Of a stretch of 24,398 bases of DNA, positions 14,422 to 21,709 are shown piece after piece. The position numbers and the translations under genes are program-made. The notes under the pieces are model-generated. The model did not search any database. It was not told the origin of the DNA and saw only the letters and a program-made list of their open reading frames with translations. Within the stretch, counting starts at the first letter, position 1. Every line of letters begins with the position of its first letter. Where the stretch lies: positions 1 through 24,398 of the forward strand of contig NZ_SRRZ01000119.1 in the NCBI RefSeq assembly GCF_013179805.1. Reading direction: 5' to 3'. Source of the stretch: Microcoleus asticus IPMA8. GTDB taxonomy: Bacteria; Cyanobacteriota; Cyanobacteriia; Cyanobacteriales; Microcoleaceae.

Positions 14422-16288
14422 ATTTCTGATTCTTGATAATATCCTCCAGCTTTTTACCTTGAGGAAGTTCGGTAAAAACGCGATCGCCCGCTTTTGCACC
14501 CTCTAAAATCTGAATCTTGTTGCCAATAGTCGATCCAACCGTAACAGGCTTAAACTTCGGCTGTTGTTTCTCATCGGGAACTAGCACACCGGTTTGACCT
14601 TTATTAGTGACAATTGCTACCGTAGGCACAACTAAAGCATTGCTCAGCTTTTGACCGACAAATCTCAAATCTACATTCATCCCCGATTGCAGCGACTCTT
14701 TGCCCGTATCGATCGCAACTCGCACTTGAAATAGCGTCACATCCCGTTCCTTTACAGCTTCCGGCGCAATTAACTTAACGCGGCCTTTAAACACTTTATC
14801 TGGATAAGCATCGGCGACTATTTCAACTTCTTGACCCGGTTTAATCTGACTGATATCAGCCTCCGGGACTTTCGCCAAAACTTCCACATCTCTAGCTAAA
14901 GCGACAATCGATGTCGAAGTTGCCGAAGTAGCTTCCGAGGCCGAAGTTGCGGGTGTTACAAAAGCTCCTTGGATGGCATATCTTTGGGTAATAATTCCAG
15001 CAAAAGGTGCGCGAACTTTCGTATCTTCTAACTGCACTTCTTGAAAGCGGACTTGAGCTTGAGCTTCGGCTAATTCAGCTTGAGCTTGAGCTATTTCTTC
15101 GGGGCGAGAACCGTTTTCTTGTGCGGTCAATTGGCTTCTAGCTTCAGCAACTGCTGCTTCGGCTTTGGCGATTTCTTCTGGACGGTTGCCGTTTTCTACT
15201 TGCGCTAATTTGCTTTTAGCTTCGGCCACTTCTGCTTCGGCTTGGGCAATTTCTTCCGATCGCGTGCCGTTTTGCAATTGGTTCAATGCTTGCTGCTCGA
15301 CTTGCACAGCAGCTTGCAGTTGCTGAATTTGCGACAGCCGATTTTCTTGCAGTTGTTGCAGGCGTCTTTGGGATTCTATTAATTTAGCTTGGGCAGTGCG
15401 ATTTTCTTTGATCAGTTCATCGAGTTTATCTTTAGCCAGAGCACCTTCTTCCACTAGCGGGCGATTGCGTTCCACCCGTTGAGCGGTTAGTTCGGCTTGG
15501 GCTTTACTTGAGTCAATTTGCGTTTGTGCTTGGGCAATTTCTTGTTTGACACTGCCAGTTTGAGCATCTGCTAAACGAGCTTGAGCTTGGGCTAAACGAG
15601 CTCGCGCTTGGCTGACTTCTTCAACGCGGCTGCCGGCTCGCAGTCGCTGCAAGCCAGCTTGAGTTTGCTGCAAGCGGGCTCTGGCTCCTGCAACTTCTTC
15701 AACGCGGCTGCCGGCTTGGAGTTGCGCGAGACTGGCCTCGGCTTGCTCTAAGCGCGCTCGGGCGCTGGCGATGTCTTCCGATCGATTCCCGGCTTCGATT
15801 TGGGCGAGTTTTGCTCGCACGCTGGCTTCGCGGGCTTTAGCTTGAGCTAGTTGAGCTTCTACATCGCGGCTTTCCATGCGAGCAACGATTTGTCCTGCTT
15901 CGACTTTATCGCCCTGTTCTACAAACAATTCTGCTATGCGCCCCGAGCCTTTGGGGCTGAGATTCACACGCTGTACCGGCTGCACCGTGCCGCTGGACGT
16001 GATCCGCACCGTGAGGTTTTGCGCTTCCACCGGCACTGTCATAGTGGCGATCGCATCTACTTTGGGCTGCGATCGACTTTTTGCTACATATATAGTGGTC
16101 GGTACAGCTAGCAACCCGGCTGCAACCAACCCAATCGCCCACCGCTGCGGTTTGCGCGCCGGTTTCTTCGGAGACTGCTTTTGGGCGGTTTTTTTATCTG
16201 CAATTTTGGTCTCTGCGGCCTTGGTGTCTACAGTCTGAGTATCTTCCACCTTGACCTGAGCAGTTTCCTTTTTAGGGCTAACGATCAT
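14420..16288 (-). CDS. HlyD/MacA-family periplasmic adaptor with long repetitive coiled-coil hairpin
   Basis: The protein has 622 residues: a cytoplasmic Lys/Thr-rich N-terminus, one membrane anchor (~49-67, WAIGLVAAGLLAVPTTIYVA), a lipoyl half-motif (GSGRIAELFVEQGDKVEAGQIVARME), a very long coiled coil (~140-410), the second lipoyl half (LEDTKVRAPFAGIITQRY), then beta-barrel and membrane-proximal domains. The hairpin is built of 26-residue units beginning G-S/N-R-x-E-E. Three plus one degenerate unit are in the first arm (GNRSEDIASARARLEQAEAS.., GSRVEEVAGARARL.., GSRVEEVSQARARL..), and three are in the returning arm (GTRSEEIAQAEAEV.., GNRPEEIAKAEAAV.., GSRPEEIAQAQAEL..). Such adaptors link an inner-membrane ABC permease to an outer-membrane TolC channel. 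The gene is first in the operon with two MacB-type permeases. The ATG at 16288 has AGGTGAG upstream. Confidence 0.92.
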   Translation of the reverse strand: MIVSPKKETAQVKVEDTQTVDTKAAETKIADKKTAQKQSPKKPARKPQRWAIGLVAAGLLAVPTTIYVAKSRSQPKVDAIATMTVPVEAQNLTVRITSSGTVQPVQRVNLSPKGSGRIAELFVEQGDKVEAGQIVARMESRDVEAQLAQAKAREASVRAKLAQIEAGNRSEDIASARARLEQAEASLAQLQAGSRVEEVAGARARLQQTQAGLQRLRAGSRVEEVSQARARLAQAQARLADAQTGSVKQEIAQAQTQIDSSKAQAELTAQRVERNRPLVEEGALAKDKLDELIKENRTAQAKLIESQRRLQQLQENRLSQIQQLQAAVQVEQQALNQLQNGTRSEEIAQAEAEVAEAKSKLAQVENGNRPEEIAKAEAAVAEARSQLTAQENGSRPEEIAQAQAELAEAQAQVRFQEVQLEDTKVRAPFAGIITQRYAIQGAFVTPATSASEATSATSTSIVALARDVEVLAKVPEADISQIKPGQEVEIVADAYPDKVFKGRVKLIAPEAVKERDVTLFQVRVAIDTGKESLQSGMNVDLRFVGQKLSNALVVPTVAIVTNKGQTGVLVPDEKQQPKFKPVTVGSTIGNKIQILEGAKAGDRVFTELPQGKKLEDIIKNQK

Positions 16289-16858
16289 ACCGACTCACCT
16301 AATTTAATCTCAGGATTACCTTAAAGGTAAAATTTTTGCTGATGCTTGGCATCGTCTTTCAGACTCATCCGATCGGGTGAACTTAAAAAAGTTCCCCAAC
16401 CAGCACCTGTAAACAATTATAGCTAATCTTTGCAACTTGTTAAATAATGTTAAGTTTTTTCAGCTAAAAGAGGTGGGTCTAAACAGAATCGCTCCCGGCT
16501 GCTGGCAAATAAAAATATATTTTAGTAAATAATATCATTTTTGGGATCTAGAAGCGCGCTTCTCACCAGCGACAAAGGCGGATCGGGCAGCGGGCGATCG
16601 ACCGTCATTAGGTCATTGCGAACTCGCGTTAGCGATCGCAGCGGACTCTGCCAGTGCTAAGCTCATAATGGCACAATATTAAGACGCTTACTCTCATAAA
16701 CCCGGCTTCTGCGAAAAATAACAGGTTTGCCGGCTAAGAATCCGCGCAGAAACCCGGTTTCACAGGCAGCGGTGCGTAAATCCTGAATCCATATCCGCCC
16801 TGTGACCACAACAGGTTAAAATATTTTTCAAATCCGTTAAAAATGGAAAATCAAAACA
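16289..16858. other. Divergent intergenic region between adaptor operon and small membrane protein gene
   Basis: No gene was recognised in these 570 bp. They must hold the promoters of the adaptor operon (minus) and of the 136-residue protein (plus). Visible elements are HIP1-like GCGATCGC near 16633 and a pair of AACCCGGYTTCT-type repeats at ~16698-16713 and ~16744-16758. Parts of these pair as an inverted repeat (GGCTTCTGCG with CGCAGAAACC), a common cyanobacterial spacer motif. Confidence 0.5.
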
Positions 16859-17269
16859 ATGAATCGTCCTCAAAGCGTTACAGTTTTGGCAATTTTGCAG
16901 CTAATTAGCGGTGTATTCAGCCTCCTTGACGGCTTGTTCATCTTACTTTTTGCCGGCCTTTTTGGCGGTCTCGGTGCGGCAGTCGGCGGGGCGAAAGTTG
17001 GCACTGTAATCGGCAGCTTCATTGCAATTTTTGCGGCGCTCAGTTTTATTTTAGGCCTCCTCTCCTTACTCTTAGCTTGGGGTTTGTTTCAACTAAAAAA
17101 ATGGGCTTGGACAGGAACGTTAATTGTCCACATCATCGCCACCATCGCGCAAATTGTCAAAATGTTGGGTAGCGGCGGTACAGCCGTCAATTTTTTAACT
17201 TTGGGTTTTGCAGCGGCTAGCATTTACTACCTGTTGCGGCCGGATGTTAAACAAGCATTTCGTGTCTGA
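16859..17269 (+). CDS. Small four-helix membrane protein of unknown function
   Basis: This 136-residue protein has four hydrophobic helices (about 8-33, 45-78, 85-102 and 108-126). It starts MNRPQSVTVLAILQLISG, contains GLFQLKKWAWTGTL in the middle and ends YYLLRPDVKQAFRV. Cyanobacteria carry many such short proteins with the RP-x-x-VTVLAIL opening and YLLRPxVKxAF end; the function is unknown. A GGAAAA lies ~9 bp before the ATG. Its stop is only 11 bp from the convergent stop of the permease at 17281. Confidence 0.8.
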   Translation: MNRPQSVTVLAILQLISGVFSLLDGLFILLFAGLFGGLGAAVGGAKVGTVIGSFIAIFAALSFILGLLSLLLAWGLFQLKKWAWTGTLIVHIIATIAQIVKMLGSGGTAVNFLTLGFAAASIYYLLRPDVKQAFRV

Positions 17270-17280
17270 TTTCCTTTTCA

Positions 17281-18291
17281 TTAACGGTACTGAATTCTCG
17301 GATCGAAAAAAGCATAGGAAATATCAACCGCCAGATTAATCAGTACAAAAGTTACAGCCACAAAAATTACTCCTCCTTGGACAATTGGGTAATCCCGCGT
17401 CAGAATACCAGTGTAAATCCAAGAACCAATTCCCGGCCACGAGAAAATCGTTTCAGTCAGAATAGCGCCACCTAAAAGAGTGCCGAACTGTAAACCGATA
17501 GTTGTGACGATCGGCAAAAACGCATTTTTTAAAGCGTGTTTCAAAATCACCCAATATTCCGGCAATCCCTTCGCCCTTGCAGTGCGGATGTAATCTTGAG
17601 AAAGCACTTCCAGCATCGCAGAACGAGTGATGCGAGCTATAATAGCCAGAGGAATAGTTCCTAAAGTCAAAGCTGGCAGGATTAAATGGGCGATCGCATC
17701 CCGTAAAGCAACAAAATCCCACCTCAGCAAAGAATCCAAAACATAAACACCCGTAATTGACTTAAAACCGAATCCCAAATCTACACTAATCCGCCCGCTT
17801 GGAGGCAGCCATTTCAGATAAACAGCAAACAAATAAATCAACATCAATCCCAACCAATACACCGGCAAAGATACGCCAATTAACGAACCGCTCATCGCGA
17901 AATTGTCCAGCCAGCTATTTTTCCGAACAGCAGCCAAAATCCCCGCCGGAATTCCGATAACAAGTGCCACCAACATCGCCACCACAGACAATTCAAAAGT
18001 AGCAGGCCAGCGACTTCTAATTTCATCAATTATCGGGATACCGCTAATAATGCTATTTCCCAAATCAAAGCGGAGCAAACTCCATAAAAAAGCCAAATAT
18101 TGCAAAGGTAAAGGCTGATTCAAACCTAATCTCGCTCTCAAAACTTCGACCTGTTCGGGAGTTCCCCGTTCTCCCAAAAGCACTGTAGCTGGGTCTCCCG
18201 GTATCAAATGCAAAAATATAAATACTAGCAGAGTGATTCCGAAAAGGACTGGCAAGAGTCCCAGCAAACGTTTAACAATATATTGAAACAT
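17281..18291 (-). CDS. Dipeptide/oligopeptide/nickel-type ABC transporter permease (DppB/GsiC-like)
   Basis: This 336-residue inner-membrane permease starts with the family hallmark MFQYIVKRLLGLLPVLFGIT and LHLIPGDPA. About six membrane helices follow. The cytoplasmic EAA loop (EVLSQDYIRTARAKGLPEYWVI..HALKNAFLPIVT) is intact, and the protein ends AVDISYAFFDPRIQYR, the usual DppB-type C-terminus. It would import a small peptide, nickel-chelate or glutathione-like ligand delivered by the binding protein encoded two genes upstream. The partner DppC-type permease and ATPases are not in this window, a scattering that is common in cyanobacteria. The start lies 9 bp after the kinase stop, so translation is probably coupled; a GGTGA lies ~14 bp upstream. 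Confidence 0.92.
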   Translation of the reverse strand: MFQYIVKRLLGLLPVLFGITLLVFIFLHLIPGDPATVLLGERGTPEQVEVLRARLGLNQPLPLQYLAFLWSLLRFDLGNSIISGIPIIDEIRSRWPATFELSVVAMLVALVIGIPAGILAAVRKNSWLDNFAMSGSLIGVSLPVYWLGLMLIYLFAVYLKWLPPSGRISVDLGFGFKSITGVYVLDSLLRWDFVALRDAIAHLILPALTLGTIPLAIIARITRSAMLEVLSQDYIRTARAKGLPEYWVILKHALKNAFLPIVTTIGLQFGTLLGGAILTETIFSWPGIGSWIYTGILTRDYPIVQGGVIFVAVTFVLINLAVDISYAFFDPRIQYR

Positions 18292-18300
18292 CAGTTGATC

Positions 18301-18852
18301 TCATTCACCTTGCAAATTTTCCAAAATCCGATCGACCGTTTCTTCTACCGTTAGATTGGTTGAATCCAGCCAGTAGCCAAGGCGAGGAGTTTCGGTACGA
18401 AGAATGCGATCGAAGGCATAAACCATTGTTTCGTTGGCATATCCGGTCTTCGATCTTGCTGCATCCCGTGCCGCTACAACTTCTGCCTTCGGACACAGAA
18501 CGATCGCGGACAACGGCACATCGTGGAAAGTGGCAAGTACCTCAGCCAGTGCCGAACCAATGATGATGTCTTGATAAACGACCGTAAAACCAGCCTGGAG
18601 ATAGTGTCGCGCTGCCATTGCTGCCAGGTGATACCGCAGTTGAAGCTGCTGATATGCCTCTGCTGACAAATTTAACGCCATTTCCGCCTGTCCATTCACC
18701 ATCATGCGACGAAAGATATCGCCGCGAAGGTGGACACTTTTGGGCAACCGTTCGGCAAGTGATTGCGCCACACTTGATTTTCCGGCAGCCATGTTCCCGG
18801 TAATCAAAATAATTTGTGGCTGATGATTTGCAGGTTGCTGACTGCTCTCCAT
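18301..18852 (-). CDS. Small P-loop kinase (AAA/zeta-toxin/chloramphenicol-phosphotransferase-like fold)
   Basis: The protein has 183 residues. The Walker A motif is GNMAAGKSS (residues ~19-27) and is preceded by the hydrophobic strand IILITG. VHLRGDIFRRMMVNGQAEM follows, in which the Asp-Arg pair is typical of kinases that phosphorylate small molecules or peptides, and then VVYQDIII. The later sequence holds AARDAARSKTG, resembling a lid region. This resembles a broad group annotated only as AAA family ATPase; the substrate is unknown. The gene sits between a substrate-binding-protein gene (65 bp upstream) and the permease (9 bp downstream) on the same strand, so it is probably co-transcribed. 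It might modify the imported ligand, but this is inference from position. Confidence 0.8.
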   Translation of the reverse strand: MESSQQPANHQPQIILITGNMAAGKSSVAQSLAERLPKSVHLRGDIFRRMMVNGQAEMALNLSAEAYQQLQLRYHLAAMAARHYLQAGFTVVYQDIIIGSALAEVLATFHDVPLSAIVLCPKAEVVAARDAARSKTGYANETMVYAFDRILRTETPRLGYWLDSTNLTVEETVDRILENLQGE

Positions 18853-18917
18853 ACTGTTTGTTAAGGTAAATTCATGTAAAGTATGATAACCCCGGAGAGG
18901 TGTGTCGATCTAAACTC

Positions 18918-20576
18918 TCAATTTTTGCTTATTTCCTCAAAAGACTCCGACCCCAAAGGACTCGGAATCCAACCTTGAATATTCTTGCGTTTCCCTAAAA
19001 GCGGCTGCGAATGTACGATCGGCAAACGCACAGCTTCCCCATGCAAAATCTCGCTAACTTCCGCATAAATTTTCGCCCTAGTTGCTTTATCCCCACTCGC
19101 CCTCCCCCGATCCAAAAGTTCCAGAACTTTCGGATTTTTCCAATTTCCCAAATCCCCCGTGGAACCAGGCCCGAAGTGAGGATAATAAAAATTGTCTGGA
19201 TCGCCGTAATCTCCAATCCAACCCATCATAAAAGCTTGAAAGCCGGGAGGTTTTAGCCGATCGGCTAAATAAGCAGACCAATCCTTTGTCAGCAATTTTA
19301 CCCGAATCCCGATCGCGCTCAAATCCGCCGCAAATGCCTCAGCGATCGGCTTCGGCGTGGGAAAATAGGGACGGCTGACTGGCATATACCACAAATCCAA
19401 ATCAAAACCGTTCGGATAACCGGCTTTCGCGAGCATTGCTTTAGCTTGCTGCGGGTTAAATTCATAATCTTTCACTCGATCGGACTCGGCCCAATTCAGC
19501 GCAGGCGGGATAAATTGCGAATCATGTTTTCCGAGTTCTCCCCAGAAAGCTTTGACTATTGCTGGCTTGTTAATTGTTTGGGCGATCGCCCGCCTGACTT
19601 CCGGTTTGGATAAAGGTTCGTAACTGGGATTTAAGGCTAAATAACCGACATTAAAAGAAGGTCGTACAACAGTTTCTAAATTAGTATCTGCTTGAACCTC
19701 TTTCAATTGATCCGGGGTTAAATCCACAGTAAAATCAAGTTGACCCGCTCTCAATTGAGCCAATCTCGCCGCCGGATCGTCAACAAAACGAATTACCAAT
19801 TGATTGGCTTTTGGCGTGCCAGTTTTCCAATAATTTGGATTTTTATCCAAAACAATGCGATCGCCCGATCGCCATTCCTGAAACACAAAAGGCCCCGTAC
19901 CCACCGCCAGCGACCCCGGAGTGCCGTATTTAGCACCCGCTTTTTTCACCGCCGCCGGACTTGCCATCCCGAAATAACCGGAACCTATCGCCGAGGGAAA
20001 AGCAGCAAAAGGTTGATTTAAAACAAACTTAATTGTAGACTTATCAACAACTGCCACATCTTTTACCAGGGAAGTTTTATCTCCCTTAAAGCCACCAAAA
20101 AAATCTTTCCAAATTTGATATGTCTTGCCAGATTCTCGATAACCGTTAGGATTTTTCGCATCCCACCAGCGATCCACATTAAACTTAACAGCTTCCGCAT
20201 CAAAATTTGTGCCGTCGTGAAATTTGACCCCGGAACGCAATTTAAAAGTCCAAGTTTTGCTATCTGTAGAACTTGACCATTCAGTAGCGAGACTCGGCTC
20301 AAGTTCCACAGTTCCCGGTTTGAAATCAGTCAAGCGATTGTAAATTTGGTCAATAACAATCACCGAATTGCCATCCGTAATATTTCCCGGTTCCAGATTG
20401 ACCGGCTGACCCCCCGCACCGTAGACTAAAGCTCCCGGTGGTACTGCGGCAGGAGTTGTCGGAGTTGGAGAGTTATTGCTAACCGTGTTTGAAGTAGTGC
20501 TGCAATTTGAGAGAATTACAGCCATCCCAAAAACTAAACCTAATAAAACTAAACGCCAGGATTTTAACAATCTCAT
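18918..20576 (-). CDS. SBP_bac_5-family ABC substrate-binding lipoprotein (oligopeptide/nickel type)
   Basis: The protein has 552 residues. A lipoprotein signal peptide is visible: MRLLKSWR, a hydrophobic core, and the lipobox-like ILSNC with Cys25, followed by a Ser/Thr/Pro/Asn-rich tether to about 48. The mature part has family 5 signatures: VYGAGGQPVNLEPG, LEPSLATEW, WTFKLRSGVKFHDGTNFDAEAVKFNVDRW, and near the end FMMGWIGDYGDPDNFYYPHFGPGSTG. It binds a peptide-like ligand outside the inner membrane and delivers it to a DppB/DppC permease; the DppB-type partner lies two genes downstream. The ATG at 20576 is preceded by AGGAG at about 10 bp, a strong start. It is first in its strand cluster, so the promoter should be in 20577-20760. 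Confidence 0.93.
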   Translation of the reverse strand: MRLLKSWRLVLLGLVFGMAVILSNCSTTSNTVSNNSPTPTTPAAVPPGALVYGAGGQPVNLEPGNITDGNSVIVIDQIYNRLTDFKPGTVELEPSLATEWSSSTDSKTWTFKLRSGVKFHDGTNFDAEAVKFNVDRWWDAKNPNGYRESGKTYQIWKDFFGGFKGDKTSLVKDVAVVDKSTIKFVLNQPFAAFPSAIGSGYFGMASPAAVKKAGAKYGTPGSLAVGTGPFVFQEWRSGDRIVLDKNPNYWKTGTPKANQLVIRFVDDPAARLAQLRAGQLDFTVDLTPDQLKEVQADTNLETVVRPSFNVGYLALNPSYEPLSKPEVRRAIAQTINKPAIVKAFWGELGKHDSQFIPPALNWAESDRVKDYEFNPQQAKAMLAKAGYPNGFDLDLWYMPVSRPYFPTPKPIAEAFAADLSAIGIRVKLLTKDWSAYLADRLKPPGFQAFMMGWIGDYGDPDNFYYPHFGPGSTGDLGNWKNPKVLELLDRGRASGDKATRAKIYAEVSEILHGEAVRLPIVHSQPLLGKRKNIQGWIPSPLGSESFEEISKN

Positions 20577-20761
20577 CTCAATAGCTCCTGTTTAATAGTA
20601 AATTGTACTCATGTAATAATAAAATGGTAATTCTCCCCGGCTCTTCCCTGTGCGAGCTCTGCGCTCTCTGCGGTTAATTTAATAAATTCTATCAGGACTT
20701 ACGCAACTGTCACAAGCACTAGCGGCTAAGCCACAGCATCCGCCCAAAAACAAGACCCTAA
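20577..20761. other. Spacer upstream of the binding-protein gene
   Basis: No gene is present. It contains AGGACTTACGCA (~20694-20705), a short sequence often repeated in spacers of filamentous cyanobacteria and possibly an old mobile-element end. It should also contain the promoter of the binding-protein operon, which I cannot pinpoint. Confidence 0.4.
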
Positions 20762-20810
20762 AAATAGTGAGGGATAGAACAGGCCAACTCCAGTTCTATC
20801 CTAACTATTT
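20762..20810 (-). terminator. Rho-independent terminator of the nuclease-fold gene
   Basis: On the minus strand AAATAGTTAGGATAGAAC (20810-20793) pairs with GTTCTATCCCTCACTATTT, with one bulge and one mismatch and a ~12-base loop. It is followed by TTTTT-like sequence. It begins 10 bp after the stop codon at 20820. Confidence 0.75.
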
Positions 20811-20819
20811 CTGAACCTA

Positions 20820-21473
20820 TCAAGCAGCTTTTTCTCCAAAAAACTTTAGGCGTTTCAACCACTTCTGCCAGTATTCCAGCAATTGTTCGCGTTCCAACAC
20901 AAATATTTCCGCATCTTCATCGGGAAGAGCCACAACAATCAAAGCATTAACAATTTTATTACCAAACAGAGTCTCACCATAGCATCGATTAATTGCCCCA
21001 CCATAAGCAACTAACTGTAAAGGCTTGTCGTAGAGTTTTTCTACTCGCAGTTTAGGTTCTTCAGCAGTCGTCCACTCAATAGTGCAGGGAACACCTTGAT
21101 AACGGTCAACTAAATCAACTTTTCCGGCGTATCCTTCCACATAATTTGGCACAACTGTCTCCACCAACTGGACATCGCTAAGTTTCTCCAGTACGGACTG
21201 AACGCTATAACAATAGGGCTGAATTAGGCTGGAAGCAGTGGGAGATAACCCTTGCAAATAATCCTTAACCCACTGATGCAATAGTTCTCCCCGGCGACGG
21301 CTGGTTGCAGCAATGCGATTTGCTTCTGCGTTCCCTACTTTCTTGCGCCAATTAGAAAGAGCAGCTACAGACTCAATCGGCTGTGTAGCCTTAAGTATCG
21401 TGGTAACTGCTGGTAGCAGAATCCCATTTTCATCTTGGTAGTCAAACCGTCCATTAGCCCTGGTTCTTTTCAT
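20820..21473 (-). CDS. PD-(D/E)XK nuclease-fold protein with substituted catalytic lysine
   Basis: The 217-residue soluble protein resembles the MGME1/Cas4/RecB-like branch of the PD-(D/E)XK superfamily. The motifs in order are: H66 in RRGELLHQW (metal-binding His of this branch), D120 in GKVDLVDRY, E133 in CTIEWTTAEEPK, and the QxxxY helix PLQLVAYGGAIN (Q153, Y157). In homologs the acidic residue is followed by x-K (IDWKT). Here residue 135 is Thr (ACG, one base from AAG), so the lysine is missing and activity is doubtful unless a nearby Lys substitutes. GGGAG lies upstream of the ATG at 21473. The gene is divergent from a NACHT NTPase gene across a 236-bp regulatory-looking spacer. Roles in DNA repair or defence are both possible; neither is shown. 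Confidence 0.8.
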   Translation of the reverse strand: MKRTRANGRFDYQDENGILLPAVTTILKATQPIESVAALSNWRKKVGNAEANRIAATSRRRGELLHQWVKDYLQGLSPTASSLIQPYCYSVQSVLEKLSDVQLVETVVPNYVEGYAGKVDLVDRYQGVPCTIEWTTAEEPKLRVEKLYDKPLQLVAYGGAINRCYGETLFGNKIVNALIVVALPDEDAEIFVLEREQLLEYWQKWLKRLKFFGEKAA

Positions 21474-21709
21474 GATAAGAATCTCCCAAAAATTGCTAAA
21501 TTCAATTTCGCAATTTAGCTTTGGAGATATCTCTCACATTGAGGCTGACTTAGCCTGACTTAGGCTGACATATCTACAATTTTCAGTTTCAGCCTGCTAT
21601 TGAATAGCATTTTTGCTCCAGAATAAGTAATATAAGAGCAGCCCTAACTGTGACTTAAGGCTAGATAGAAGATACTGGACTCGCTTTCAGGTAAAAGAGA
21701 GGTTAGTCA
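21474..21709. promoter_or_regulatory. Shared divergent control region with stacked repeats
   Basis: This 236-bp spacer between two divergent genes contains three ordered elements. An 8-bp inverted repeat GCTAAATT/AATTTAGC lies at 21495-21519, 22 bp before the nuclease-fold start. A perfect palindrome GAGATATCTC lies at ~21523-21532. Three tandem 10-bp units GCTGACTTAG, CCTGACTTAG, GCTGACATAT cover 21544-21573 (one helical turn each). GAGAGG precedes the NACHT start at 21710. The elements look like regulator binding sites; no promoter hexamers can be assigned with confidence. Confidence 0.55.

Noticed and set aside
18305..18496. Overlapping minus-strand 63-codon frame inside the kinase gene
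   Set aside because: Alternative-frame shadow of a P-loop protein with clear motifs.
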